Assembly: GCA_020631735.1 (NCBI GenBank)
Contig: JAIWYO010009566.1
Location: 1 to 64,000, forward strand
Source of the DNA: Saccharum officinarum
Taxonomy: Eukaryota > Streptophyta > Magnoliopsida > Poales > Poaceae
Direction: 5' to 3'
Length of the DNA: 64,000 nucleotides
The notes under the pieces were generated by a model. The model had not been told where the DNA came from and searched no databases. It worked only from the letters and a program-made list of their open reading frames with translations. Position numbers and translations under genes: made by a program. Of this stretch, positions 11,151-24,610 are shown piece after piece. Position 1 is the first letter of the stretch; the number at the start of each line of letters is the position of its first letter.

Positions 11151-13100
11151 GCAAGAATCCAACAGGCGAATCCAGTCCAGCTTTGGCGTCGGAGACAAGA
11201 CAACGTTCCGTGCACCACTGCCTCTGCCCTAAAATTCCGAAGACACTCCGCGTTTGGGCGGGCCGTTGCCTCGATCGGACTCGGTTATCTGAATGCCTGA
11301 ATGTGTCAATCAAATTTCTACCGTCTACGCATGCGTATAGCCCGTTCTCACTTCAATCTGGACTGGGATGCATCCCCTTTTAACGACGATGTGGCCTAGT
11401 CTGAACGCTGATTCGGCCCGGCTGAAGCAGGAGGTTCTGAGCAACATGGCAGCCGAATTGAAAGAGACGTACTGTAGTAGTCTGCAGAAACAATGTTCCC
11501 CTGAAACAAGACCATTGTCGTATCATGGCACATTTGCGAGTTGCTATGTCATCCAAGGTGATGAATCACGAAAAGTTTAATTCAACTAGCTATATATCAA
11601 GGTGCCACGGTTCCTAATGATTCAGAACGTAGCATTTCACCAGGAAACAAGGCTTTCTACATACTGGGTATTTGAGTGTGATCTTGTCTTGTGTTGATTC
11701 CTGTCTGTAGGTCAAACTCGCTCTCCTGGACAGGCTTGCCACCATTCTCTTCAGCAAATCCGTGAAAAGAGCATTTGCCGTGACGTACCTAGCGCCTGGA
11801 TGCCCGGCTTTTGGGGTGCGTCCAGATGCACCTCGGGGCCGTTCGAGTGCCCTGCCCCCCGTAGGGAACAGAATGCCGGTCTCGCACGGAACCCCATCTC
11901 GCCCGCCGCACGGAACCACGCCCGCCCCCCGCGAGGAACAGAATAGAAAACAGAACCCGCCCTTCCTCCGCTCCCCAACGCGCTCCTGTCCCCCGTTCCC
12001 CAACGCACCTCGTTCTCCAGCCACGCCGCTGTCCCCAAAGAGCATGTAACACTTCAACTGCAACATTACAAAAACATACATCGAGTTATAAAAACTGCAA
12101 CATTGAAAAAATATGTATTACAACATTGAAAAACATGCACTGCAACATCGAAAAAATATCTACTGCAACAACGAAAAATATGTAATGCAACATCGAAAAA
12201 ACATGTACTGCAACATCGAAAAAATATGTACTGCAACATCAAAAATTATGTGCTACAACAATGAAAATTATGTACCGTAATATCTCAATAAGTAGTACTG
12301 CAACATCGCAAAAATATCTATTGCAACGACCGAAAAAAAATCTCATTGCAACATTCGAAAAACATCTGTTGCAACATCCCAAAACACCCATTGCAACACG
12401 GGAGGAGACAATAGCGACCCAGAGCTCGCTGGAACCCTAGCTACCGCCGCGTCCCTCAGATCCAGAGGAGGAGGAGGACAATCAGATCCAGAGAAGAGGA
12501 GGAGGAGGGCTCAAATCCAGAGAGAAGGACTGACCTACCTTGTCGGAGTCGCCGCCGTCGTCATCATCTCTGGTGGGGGAGCGGGAGTCGGGTCACTGGG
12601 GCGCAGGTAGCTTGTCGTGGAGGGGGGAGAGGGAGGGAGGGAGGGAGGGAGCACCGGCGGACGGACGGGGGCGGCCGGCGCGGCGAGAGCCGGGTCACTG
12701 GGGGCACGGGGTAGCAAGTCGCGGAGGGGGAGAGGGCCGGAGGGAGCGCCGGCGGGCGGGCGGGCGGGGTGGCGCGCGGTGTCCATCACAGCGGGCGAGC
12801 GGGCGCTGCAGTAGAATGGGAGCGCGAGCGCTGCGGGAGTGTGGCTCGAGGAAAGGATAAGGAGGAGCGAGGTAGGCGGGTGGGTCGGGTGCGTTCGTCC
12901 TCATCCGGACGCCCGCTGTATATCAATTCCGCTTCCCGGAGATTCTAGCGCCCGAACGTCCGACGCGCGAGTGTGTCCGAAACAGAATCTTCCCCTGTCC
13001 TCCGCTCCCCACCGTGCCCCTATCCGCCGTTCCCCACACCACGTCCCTTTCCCCAAAAAAAAGAGCACGAAACACTTCAAATGCAAACATTGCAAACAAC
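11151..13100. repeat. 1.94-kb tandem unit, copy 3
   Basis: Third copy, 1950 bp. It shares with copies 2 and 4 the variants CCCTAAAATTCC (11227 region) and GATGTGGCCTAG (11387 region), where copies 1 and 5 have CCCTGAAATTCC and GACGTGGCCTAG. The TGCAACAT array is at 12059-12400. Its GC-rich part contains an extra GGGA repeat near 12630 that accounts for much of the added length. Confidence 0.93.
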
Positions 13101-15034
13101 GCAAGAATCCAACAGGCGAATCCAGTCCAGCTTTGGCGTCGAAGACAAGACAACGTTCCGTGCACCACTGCCTTTGCCCTAAAATTCCGAAGACACTCCG
13201 CGTTTGGGTGGGCCGTTGCCTCGATCAGACTCGGTTATCTGAATGCCTAAATGTGTCAATCAAATTTCTACCGTCTACGCATGCGTATAGCCCGTTCTCG
13301 TTTCAATCTGGACTGGGCTGCATCCCCTTTTAACGACGATGTGGCCTAGTCTGAACGCTGATTCGGCCCGGCTGAAGCAGGAGGTTCTGAGCAACATGGC
13401 AGCAGAATTGAAAGAGATGTACTGTAGTAGTCTGCAGAAACAATGTTCCCCTGAAACAAGACCATTGTCGTATCATGGCACATTTGCGAGTTGCTATGTC
13501 ATCCAAGGTGATGAATCACGAAAAGTTTAATTCAACTAGCTATATATCAAGGTGCCACGGTTCCTAATGATTCAGAACGTAGCATTTCAATAGGAAACAA
13601 GGCTTTCTACATACTGGGTATTTGAGTGTGATCTTGTCTTGTGTTGATTCCTGTCTGTAGGTCAAACTCGCTCTCCTGGACAGGCTTGCCACCCTTCTCT
13701 TCAGCAAATCCGTGAAAAGAGCATTTGCCGTGACGTACCTAGCGCCTGGATGCCCGGCTTCTGGGGCGCGTCCAGATGCACCTCGGGGCCGTTCGAGTGC
13801 CCTGCCCCCCGTACGGAACAGAATGCCGGTCTCGCACGGAACCCCATCTCGCCCGCCGCATGGAACCACGCCCGCCCCCCGCGAGGAACAGAATAGAAAA
13901 CGGAACCCGCCCTTCCTCCGCTCCCCAACGTGCTCCTATCCCCCGTTCCCCAACGCACCTCGTTCTCCAGCCACGCCGCCATCCCAAAAGAGCATGTAAC
14001 ACTTCAACTGCAACATTACAAAAACATACATCGAGTTGTAAAAACTGCAACATCGAAAAAATATGTATTACAACATTGAAAAACATGCACTGCAACATCG
14101 AAAAAATATCTATTGCAACAACGAAAAATATGTAATGCAACATCGAAAAAACACGTACTGCAACATCGAAAAAATATGTACTGCAACATCAAAAATTATG
14201 TGCTACAACAATGAAAATTATGTACTATAACATCTCAATAAGTAGTACTGCAACATCGCAAAAATATCTATTGCAACGACCGAAAAAAAATCTCATTGCA
14301 ACATTCGAAAACCATCTGTTGCAACATCACAAAACACCCATTGCAACACGGGAGGAGGCAATAGTGACCCAGAGCTCGCTGGAACCCTAGCTACCACCGC
14401 GTCCCTCAGATCCAGAGGAGGAGGAGGACAATCAGATCCAGAGGAGAGGAGGAGGGCTCAAATCTAGAGAGAAGGACTGACCTACCTCGTCGGAGTCGCC
14501 GCCGTCGTCATCATCTCTGGTGGGGGAGCGGGAGTCGGGTCACTGGGGCGCGAGGTAGCTTGTCGTGGAGGGGGGAGAGGGAGGGAGGGAGCGCTGGCGG
14601 ACGGACAGGGGCGGCCGGCGCGGCGAGAGCCGGGTCACTAGGGGCACGGGGTAGCAAGTCGCGGAGGGGTGAGGGCCGGAGGGAGCGCGGGCGGGCGGGC
14701 GGGGTGGCGCGTGGTGTCCGTCACGGTGGGCGAGCGGGCGCTACAGTAGAATGGGCGTGCGAGCGCGGCGGGAGTGCGGCTCGAGGAAAGGATAAGGAGG
14801 AGCGAGGTAGGTGGGTGGGTCGGGTGCGTTCGTCCTCATCCGGACGCCCGCTGTACATCAATACTGCTTCCCGGAGATTCTAGCGCCCGGACGTCCGACG
14901 CGCGAGTGTGTCCGAAACAGAATCTTCCCCTGTCCTCCGCTCCCCACCGTGCCCCTATCCGCCGTTCCCCACACCACGTCCCTTTCCCAAAAAAAAGAGC
15001 ACGAAACACTTCAAATGCAAACATTACAAACAAC
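13101..15034. repeat. 1.94-kb tandem unit, copy 4
   Basis: Fourth copy, 1934 bp; the TGCAACAT array is at 14009-14349. It shares with copy 5 several changes not found in copies 1-3: GTGCTCCTATCCCC near 13930, CCGCCATCCC near 13980 and GAGTTGTAAAAAC near 14035. Copies 4 and 5 are therefore sister duplicates over this part of the unit. Confidence 0.93.
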
Positions 15035-16961
15035 GCAAGAATCCAACAGGCGAATCCAGTCCAGCTTTGGCGTCGGAGACAAGACAACGTTCCGTGCACC
15101 ACTGCCTTTGCCCTGAAATTCCGAAGACACTCCGCGTTTGGGCGGGCCGTTGCCTCGATCGGACTCGGTTATCTGAATGCCTGAATGTGTCAATCAAATT
15201 TCTACCGTCTACGCATGCGTATAGCCCGTTCTCGCTTCAATCTGGACTGGGCTGCATCCCCTTTTAACGACGACGTGGCCTAGTCTGAACACCGATGCGG
15301 CCTGGCTGAAGCAGGAGGTTCTGAGCAACATGGCAGCATAATTGAAAGAGACGTACTATAGTAGTCTGCAGAAACAATGTTCCCCTGAAACAAGACCATT
15401 GTCGTATCATGGCACATTTGCGAGTTGCTATGTCATCCAAGGTGATGAATCACGAAAAGTTTAATTCAACTAGCTATATATCAAGGTGCCACGGTTCCTA
15501 ATGATTCAGAACGTAGCATTTCACCAGGAAACAAGGCTTTCTACATACTGGGTATTTGAGTGGGATCTTGTCTTGTGTTGATTCCTGTCTGTAGGTCAAA
15601 CTCGCTCTCCTGGACAGGCTTGCCACCCTTCTCTTCAGCAAATCCGTGAAAAGAGCATTTGCCGTGACGTACCTAGCACCTGGATGCTCGGCTTCTGGGG
15701 CGCGTCCAGATGCACCTCGGGGTCGTTTGAGTGTCCTACCCCCCGTATGGAACAGAATGCCGGTCTCGCATGGAACCCCACCTCGCCCGCCGCACGGAAC
15801 CACGCCCGCCCCTGCGAGGAACAGAATAGAAAACGGAACCCGCCCTTCCTCCGCTCCCCAACGTGCTCCTATCCCCCGTTCCCCAACGCACCTCGTTCTC
15901 CAGCCACGCCGCCATCCCAAAAGAGCATGTAACACTTCAACTGCAACATTACAAAAACATACATCGAGTTGTAAAAACTGCAACATCGAAAAAATATGTA
16001 TTACAACATTGAAAAACATGCACTGCAACATCGAAAAAATATCTACTGCAACAACGAAAAATATGTAATGCAACATCGAAAAAACACGTACTGCAACATC
16101 GAAAAAATATGTACTGCAACAACAAAAATTATGTGCTACAACAATGAAAATTATGTACTGTAACATCTCAATAAGTAGTACTGCAACATCGCAAAAATAT
16201 CTATTGCAACGACCAAAAAAAATCTCATTGCAACATTCGAAAAACATCTGTTGCAACATCCCAAAACACCCATTGCAACACGGGAGGAGGCAATAGCGAC
16301 CCAGAGCTCGCCGGAACCCTAGCTACCACCGCGTCCCTCAGATCCAGAGGAGGAGGAGGACAATCAGATCCAGAGGAGGAGGAGGGCTCAAATCAGAGAG
16401 AAGGACCGACCTACCTCGTCGTAGTCGCCGCCGTCGTCATCATCTCTGGTGGGGGAGCGGGAGTCGGGTCACTGGGGCGCGAGGTAGCTTGTCGTGGAGG
16501 GGGAGAGGGAGGGAGGGAGCACCGGCGGACGGACGGGGGTGGCCGGCGCGGTGAGAGCCGGGTCACTGGGGGCACGGGGTAGCAAGTCGCGGAGGGGTAG
16601 AGGGCCGGAGGGAGCGCCGGCGGGCGGGCGGGGTGGCGCGCGGTGTCCGTCACGGTGGGCGAGCGGGCACTGCAGTAGAATGGGAGCGCGAGCGCTGCGA
16701 GAGTGTGGCTCGAGGAAAGGATAAGGAGGAGCGAGGTAGGCGGGTGGGTCGGGTGTGTTCGTCCTCATCCGGACGCCCGCTGTATATCAATTCCGCTTCC
16801 CGGAGATTCTAGCGCCCGGACGTCCGACGCGCGAGTGTGTCCGAAACAGAATCTTCCCCTGTCCTCCGCTCCGCACCGTGCCCCTATCCGCCATTCCCCA
16901 CACCACGTCCCTTTCCCAAAAAAAAAGAGCACGAAACACTTCAAATGCAAACATTGCAAAC
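15035..16961. repeat. 1.94-kb tandem unit, copy 5 (last complete copy)
   Basis: Fifth copy; homology to the other units stops at about 16961, where the sequence leaves the unit and enters another TGCAACAT array instead of GCAAGAATCC. The array inside the unit is at 15942-16281. The plus-strand 63-codon frame is broken here by TAA near 15340, which argues against that frame being a functional gene. Confidence 0.92.
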
Positions 16962-17553
16962 ATATAGAGAAACTATATAGTGCAACATCGGGATATAAAT
17001 ACCGCAACATAGCAAAAATATGTAGTGCAACATTGAAAAACATGTATTGCAACATGAAAAAATATGTACTATGAAATCAAAAATTATGTGCTGCAACATC
17101 GAAAAACATGTACTGCAACATCGAAAAACATGTAGTGCAAACATCAAAAAATATGTGCTGCAATAACGAAAATTATGTAATTCAATATCAAAAAAATATG
17201 TACTGCAAAATCGAAAAACATGTAATGTAACATCAAAAAAATATGTACTGCAACATCAAAAAAATATGTACTACAACATATCTTAACCAGTAGTACTACA
17301 ACATCGCAAAAACATCTATTGCAATGACCCCAAAAATCCATTGCAACATTCGAAAATCATCTGTTGCAACATCCCAAAACACCCATTGCAACATGGGAGA
17401 AACAGGCAAAAAAAGCATACAAAACAGCCTGGACCCCAGAGCTCACCGGAACCCTAGCCACTGCCGCGTCGCTCAGATCCAGAGGAGGAGAAAGATGAGG
17501 TGGCGAAGGATGGCTCAGATCCAGAGGAGGAGGGCTCAAATCCAGAGAGGAGG
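16962..17553. repeat. Extra TGCAACAT array plus partial GC module at the array's right edge
   Basis: Degenerate TGCAACATCGAAAAAT-type repeats run from about 16980 to 17395, followed by a short CTCAGATCCAGAGGAGGAG block to 17553. The order matches 26210-26820. This is a diverged, earlier-branching form of the module and not a sixth 1.94-kb unit, because it lacks the GCAAGAATCC segment. The block is cut by an LTR at about 17554-17563. Confidence 0.8.
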
Positions 17554-18712
17554 ACCGACCTAAATGGCTAGAGGGGGTGAATAGCCTATAAAAATTCTCT
17601 ATAAAAACACTAGAGCATACACTAAATAGCGTTATGCAATTTTACTCTAGCTATACAAGTGTTGCAAGCCACCTATCCCAACAATTCTAGTTGCTATGAT
17701 TACTAGGCACACAAGAGGCTAAGTCGCTACTCACTAAGAGTTCTCAATAAGGCTACACTAAAGAGCTCCACTAGGTGAAACTAAACTAGCAAGCAAGCTC
17801 TCAAAACTAGATATACTAAAGAGCTTGCTACACAGCTAGTTTGCAAATAATATAAAGAGTGAGTAGGGTGATTATACCTCCATGTAGGGAAATGAACCAA
17901 TCACAAAATGAATACCAATCAATCACCAGAAGAATTACAATCACAATGGACACCAAGATTTTTCTCTCGAGGTTCACGTGCTTGCCGGCATGCTAGTCCC
18001 CGTTGTGTCGACCAACACTTGGTGGTTCGGCGGCTAATAGGTATCACATACCTAGCCAACAAATAGTGACGTAAGAACCTACCCACAAGTGAGGTAACTC
18101 AATGACATGAGCAATCCACTAGAGTTATCTTTCATCGCTCCGCCGGGAAAGGCACAAGACCCCTCACAAATCACAGGGAGATGGCCACGAACAATCACCA
18201 ACTCATGCCAAAGCTCCTCCGCTACTCCAAGCCATCTAGGTGGCAGCAATCATCAAGAGTAACAAAAAATCCGCAGCCACAACGATCCCCAAGTGCCACT
18301 ACACGCAATCATTCAAACAAATGCACTAGAAATCACTCTCAATCTCACTATGATGATGAATCAATGATGAAGATAAGTGGGAGGTGTTTGCTTAGGCTCA
18401 CAAGGATATCAAGTATGTCAAAGTGCCAAGAGTGAGAGCTCTAAGCCGGCCACCACCTATTTAGAGAGCCCCTTGGCTCAAAGAGCCATTGGGCTGTTGA
18501 AGGGGCACCAGACACACTGATTGGATGTTGCCCTGCATTCGGTCGACAGAGTCCGATCACACCTCCAGCCACTCCGTGCCTGCCATGTCGCCTCCATTCA
18601 AAACAACCGTTGGCGCCTCTGCGCGCGCACCCTAGCGTCAGGTCAGTTCCAGTAAGGTCTAGAGCGTGAAAATAACGACCGGATGTGTCCAGTTAGGAGT
18701 GACCTGATGCAC

Positions 18713-21091
18713 TGTAGGGTCGAGATGGCGGACTAGAGGGGGGTGAATAGTCCTTTTTAAAAACTAATTATGCCGACTAACTGAAATAAGTGCGGAATTA
18801 AAACTATCGGTCTAGCCAAGACTACACCTCTCTGTCTACTAACTCTAGCACCTTATAAAGATCCTAATTATGCAACAAAGGTGACGGGCTAGCTTGAGCT
18901 CACCTAACCAATTCTAGAAGCAAGGTCACATAAACCTAAGCAACTAGTACTTTAGCAAACCGGGTAGCTCCTACACAAACTAGTGATGCAAAGCGCACAA
19001 AGCCTAAGCTCACTAGCAATGCTCAATAGCAAGGCTACACAAGACAAACTAGAGAGCTCAAAACATTTAGCTATACAAACTAAGCAATATGACTAACAAG
19101 GCTACTCAAGCCAATTAGTCACGCAAGGGAGCTAACAAAGATACACAAGCTAAGCTAGCTACTAGCAAGCTAATCAAGCAAACTAGTAGCGCAAGAGCAA
19201 CAACACAAGCACAAGTATGGACAAGTAAACAAGCTTGTGTCGAGGATGCAAACCACCGAGAAGATATACAAGGTTGACACGGTGATTTTTATCTCAAGGT
19301 TCACTTGGTTGCCACCAAGCTAGTCCCCATTGAGACAAGCTCCAAGGTTGTCATCGGTCCTCTTGCTAGCGGTGACTCACTAGTCATGCCTCTCCCACGT
19401 GGAGCGCTTATCACGAGCTCTAGCACTTGACCCACCGGACCACTTGTCGCCCTTCGCGTCTTGCTCAACTAGAGTTGCTCTTCGTAATCTCCGCGGGGCG
19501 AGCACAATGCCCCTCATAATGCCTTCTCCAGAGAGATGCACAATCTTCTTGCGTGCTTCGACGGAGCCACAAGCCACCAAGCCATCTAGGAGGTGGCAAC
19601 CTCCAAGAGTAACAAGCATCACTGGCTTGCAACACGAACACCTAGTGTCACTCAATGCAATCTCTCAAAGCAACGCACTAGGAATCGCACTCACTCGCAA
19701 TCGGATCGCACTCTTGCAAGCACAAGTGAGTTAGAGGGCTCTCCTAGCACTCCCAAGTATGGACACTAAGTCCCCTTCATTGTGTTTTCTGCGTACTAAC
19801 CGGACTCGCTACAGTACGACCAGGCTTGCTACAGTAGCATTTGGTCGTAGAGTCCGGTCGCGAACAGAGAGGTTCTAGAGATGATTTTTATTGACCAGAC
19901 GCGTCCGGTCACTACTGACCGAACTCTCCTAGCGTCCGATCTCTCTCCCTCAGCTTTTCCAGGCCCCAAACGGTGACACAGGCGCGTCTAGTCGCGCCCC
20001 GAAGCCAGAGTCTGGTCATAGCCACAGATCAGCCCTCGTAGTGGCACTGACCGGACTCGCTACAGTATGACCGGACTCGCTATAGTAGCGTCCGGTCATA
20101 GACGTTCGCTCGCTCGAACGGCCGTAACTCTTAGCTCCAAACTCTAAATTCGATGATCTTGGATATTTTGGAAAGCTTATGCAGAGGGATACACATCCCA
20201 CATGCATACTTGATCCAAATCACAATGGATCAAAGTAGTATTCCAAATCAAGAACCATCACTTTGTTTGGAGCACAACAAAAAAACTTTCTCTCTTCTCC
20301 AAGTTGATCAAAAACAACACCAACACCTTCTCCTTTGCAAATGTGCCAACACCACCAAGTGTACACCATCATGTGTAAGTGTGTTAGCATTTTCACAATC
20401 ATTTTTAAGGAGTTAATCACTCAACTTGCCATGCCACTCGATTCTAGCAATGATGCAAAGTTAGATCACTAGAGTGGCACTAGATGTCCGATATGCAAAC
20501 AAGTTTGCCCCTCTTGATAGTACGGCCATCTATCCTAAACCTGGTCATAAACTTCTCTACACACCTATGACCGGTCAAATGAAATGCCCTATAGGTTATA
20601 CCTTTGCCTTGCGCATTCCATTCCATTTCCTCCAATGTCGACGCAACACATGCACCAACATGATCAACAATGATATGATCCACTTCATATCATCACGTGA
20701 TCATATTGGTTCATCAATCTTGACTTCACTTGCTCTTCACTATTGTGTCGGTCCATCGGTGCCAGGTCTTGCTCAAGCTTCACCGTCACACACAGTCCCT
20801 TGCTTCAAAGCCTCTGACTTGCCCTTCACACTTGCAACCGGTCCGTCAAGCCAAGTCATGTCTTGATCTTCTCCACCTTGATCACATGACTCAATGTCAT
20901 GTCTCATGTGCAATGAGCTCCTTCATCATCACATGTGTAAGCTTTCCAACAACTCCGAGCCATCTTCACCATCATGGCATATGTTGCTCACACACATGTA
21001 CCTGTGGACTAATCATTTGTGTATCTCACATAAACACAATTAGTCCACCTAAGGTTGTCACTCAATTACCAAAACTAAAAAGGAACTTTCA
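18713..21091 (-). mobile_element. Solo LTR, family D, copy 1
   Basis: Runs from TGTAGGGTCGAG (18713) to GGAACTTTCA (21091), 2379 bp, and is homologous end to end with 21681-24151. Orientation is taken from copy 2, whose TATA box is on the minus strand. No clean 5-bp target duplication is visible (TGCAC against CGTGC), so one edge may be altered. It contains several GACCGGAC and CGTCCGGTC motifs at 19800-20100. Confidence 0.82.
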
Positions 21092-22750
21092 CGTGCCTGG
21101 TGTCTAGTCCTCGTAGTGCTCGTGCCCAGTGCTTGCGTCAGCATATGTCAGGTACGACCTGACGCACTAGCATCGCGTCTGGTCACGCCCTCGCCCCAGC
21201 ATCTGGTCACCAGGCCACGTTGTGCCTCCTCTGGAACAACTGACCAGATGCACCCTGCTGCGTCGGATCCCTTGGTTCGGTTAGCTCACCACCGCTAACC
21301 AAGACATAGGGTTTGCCCTCGGATGAGCAGGTCAACCTCGTGACCAGCGTTCGGTCAAGCACCCTTGCCTCCTTTTCTTTTTCTAAGTCCTCAACCTCTT
21401 CACCCTTGCTTCCAAGTTGCTAACTGACGAGATCCTAACATATAGGTATGTTAAGTCTTGGGTACAATGGTTCCCGAATAAAGAAGACCCCCCGAGCGAC
21501 CCCTTCAGGATTGCTCGGGGGCTCGGGGGCTATGCCCATCGGGCACGCTCGCGTGCACCCTCTGGCGAAGAGACCTGGCCAAGCCTGACTCGACCGCGGC
21601 TTCTGCCTGGGGCTCAGGGGCTTCCCTGAGCCTTAGGCTCTCGATCTACGGCACGACCAAGCCCGGTCCTTGGCTCCTGCTGAAGGGTCGAGATGGCGGA
21701 CTAGAGGGGACATGAATAATCCTTTCTAAAAGTTAAACGTGTTAGCTAACTGAAATAAATACGGAATTAAAACAATCGGTCTAGCCAAGACTATACCCCT
21801 CTATCTAAGTTCACAAGCACCTCACAAAGATTCTAATTAAGCAACTAAGCTGCTTTCCTTAGCAAGAGCTCACTTAATCAATTCTAGAGCAAGGTCACAC
21901 AAACCTATGCACTAGTACTTTACACACCGGGGAGCTCCTACACAATTCTTGTAAGCAAAAGCATAAAGCTCCTAAGCTCACTAGCAATGCTCAATAACAA
22001 GGCTACACAAGCCAAATTAGAGAGCGCAAGTTACTTAGCTACACAAACTAAGCAATGTGACTAACACGGTTACACAAACCAAATTAGTTACGCAAAGTGG
22101 ATACTTCTAGCTACACAAGCAAGAAGATAACTAGCAAGCTACATAAGCAAACTAGTTACAAGAGCAACTACACAAGTACAAGTATATGAATGTGAATACA
22201 AGCTTGTGTAATGTAAATGCAAACCACCGAGAAGAGTAGACAAGTTGACACGGCGGTTTTTCACCGAGGTTCACTTGGTTGCCACCAAGCTAGTCCCCGT
22301 TGTGTCGACCAACACTCTGTGGTTCAACGGCTAATCGGTCACACACCGAGCCTCTCAAAAGGCGCCACAAGAACCCACCATCAAGTGTGGTAGCTCAATG
22401 ACACGCTCTACTAGAGTTGCTCTTAGCGATCTCTGCGGGGTGAGCACAATCCCCCTCACAAAGCTTCTCCGAAGCCTCGCACAATCTTCTTGCGAGCTTC
22501 GATGCAGCCACAAGCCACCAAGCCGTCTAGGAGGTGGCAACCTCCAAGAGTAACAAGCACCACCGGCTTGCAACATGATCACCTAGTGCCACTCCATGCA
22601 ATCTCTCAATGCAATCGCACTAGAATCACTCACACGCTTATTGATTCGCAATCTAGCAAGCTCAAGTGAGTTAGAGGCTTCGCAAACCAAGCACACACAA
22701 GGGCAACACATTCCTAAGGTGCTTAGCACCAGCCAAGGCCGGCCACCATT

Positions 22751-22760
22751 TCTATTTATA
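22751..22760 (-). promoter_or_regulatory. TATA box of family D LTR
   Basis: TATAAATAGA on the minus strand, next to GGCCGGCC-type sequence. The same arrangement occurs on the plus strand at 63370-63379, which fixes the opposite orientation of that LTR. Confidence 0.65.
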
Positions 22761-23784
22761 AGCCCACAATCGAATATAGCCGTTAGCAACTCACTGGAAA
22801 AATTTTGGGACCGATAGACATGCCATCCTGCGTTCGACGCATCATGAGATGCCACGCGTCCCAGCGTTCGAAATCCAACGGTCAAAATCACCAGCGTCAA
22901 ACGTGTCCGAAGCGTCGAGGGTGCACGTCTGTCGCACTGACAGACGTGGCACAGAGAGCACCCGCTCCGCGCTCAGCCGACAGACGCGTCCATTGTGACG
23001 CCATCTGACGCGTCCGTCGCTCGGTGAAGGCACGCGCTCACGAAGCGCTGAAGACACACGTGACAGGCGCTGACGCGGAGCGTCTGACGCTCCGCCACCA
23101 CCGCATCCGTCGCCTCCACCTCTGCTGGCCGCGCCTAGGGTAAGTCGATAGACACTGACACCAGCGTTTGTCGCCCCCGAGGCCAGCGTCCGTCGCTTGC
23201 AAAACAACGACGACCACCTCCGCGACTTTGCCACCTTTTCCAACCTTCGGCGCAATAGAAAATAAGCATTTCATCTCCTCAAAATGCATGAATCCTGCCT
23301 CGCAAGCTCAGCGGGAGGGAGAGAGGGACCCAAACCCACTCTACCGCTCAAATTCCATCGCCTTCGCAAATGTGCCAACACCAACAAGTGATCACCACCT
23401 TGTGCACGTGTGTTAACATTTTCACAATCATTTTCTTCGAAGGAATTAGGCACTCAACTTGCCTCGCCACTCGATCCTAACACATATGCAAAGTTAGATT
23501 GCTCAAGTGGCACTAGATGACCGATATGCAAACAAGTTTGCCCCTCTTAATAGTACGGCTATCTATCATAAACCTGGTCATCAACTTCTCTACACACCTA
23601 TGACCGGTGAAATGGAAATGCCCTAGGATTATACCTTTGCCTTGCGCATTCCATTCCAACTCCTCCGACGTTGATGCAACACATGCACCAACCAATCACA
23701 AAAAGATATGATCCACTTCATATCATCATGTGACCTTGTCGGTCCATCGATCTTGACCTCACTTGCTCTTCACCGTTGCCTCAG

Positions 23785-23964
23785 TCCATCGGCACCAAGT
23801 CTTGCCCAAGCTTCACCGTCACACGCGGTCCCTCACTTCAAAGCCTCTGACTTACCCTTCACACTTGCAACCGGTCCATCGGCGCCAAGTCTTGCCCAAG
23901 CTTCACCGTCACACGCGGTCCCTCGCTTCAAAGCCTCCGACTTGCCCTTCACACTTGCAACTGG
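23785..23964. repeat. 90-bp direct tandem duplication inside family D LTR copy 2
   Basis: TCCATCGGC starts at 23785 and at 23875, and the following 90 bp are nearly identical (CCAAGTCTTGCCCAAGCTTC then CACACTTGCAAC). Copy 1 (18713-21091) has only one unit at the matching place, so the duplication arose in this copy or its parent. Confidence 0.9.
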
Positions 23965-24603
23965 TCCATCGAGCCAAGCCTCATCTCGATCTTCTCCACC
24001 TTGATCACATGACTCTATGTCATGTCTCATATGCAATGAGCTCCTTCATGACACAATCACTATGGACTAATTCCCTGTGTATCTCACATTAAACACATAT
24101 TAGTCCACCTAAGTTGTCACTCAATTACCAAAACCAAACAAGGACCTTTCACCTGCCTGGCTAACGATGCCAGCCAAGGCCCGGGCACAAGAAGACATGC
24201 CCCAGGCTACCGATGCCCGAGGGCTCCCTGGCGCCGCTCCCTAGGCGTGCCCCTGCCAACTGCTCCTCTAACAGGGTCACGTTCGAGGCATGACACAAGA
24301 AGACAAAGCTTCCCATGGCCTCTAGGGTCTCTGGGGCTTCCAGGCCCACGCGTCAGCCCCTGGAGCTGACCTCCTTCACCACCAAGAAGACTCCAGAAGG
24401 TCTCACCCGGGGGAGGCTGGTCCAAGCCGACACCCTCTGATACACAGAGTGTCAGAACAGAGCAGTCGGATGATGCCCAGGCTTCTTTGGCTCCAAGACA
24501 CCTCGACAGTCTACGGCGCACAGCTGCAAGGCCCTCCTAGACTTCGGCGCACATAGACCATAGACTAGAACCCCCAAACCACCTTGTACCCGACCTATCT
24601 CAT

Positions 24604-24610
24604 TATATAA
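24604..24610 (+). promoter_or_regulatory. TATA box of the gypsy-type solo LTR
   Basis: TATATAA followed by GGGATAAGG. Transcription would be expected to start about 30 bp downstream, near 24640. Its use is inferred from position within the LTR. Confidence 0.6.

Larger units (their letters stand above)
21681..24151 (-). mobile_element. Solo LTR, family D, copy 2
   Basis: Begins TGAAGGGTCGAG and ends GGACCTTTCA, 2471 bp, flanked by the perfect target duplication CCTGC (21676-21680 and 24152-24156). It lies inside the gypsy-type solo LTR at 21425-25059, so it inserted later. The minus strand carries TATAAATAGA at 22760-22751. Confidence 0.92.

Noticed and set aside
15498..16259. 253-codon minus-strand frame
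   Set aside because: Half of it is the TGCAACAT array read through rotating frames, and the frame entry differs among the five unit copies because of small indels.
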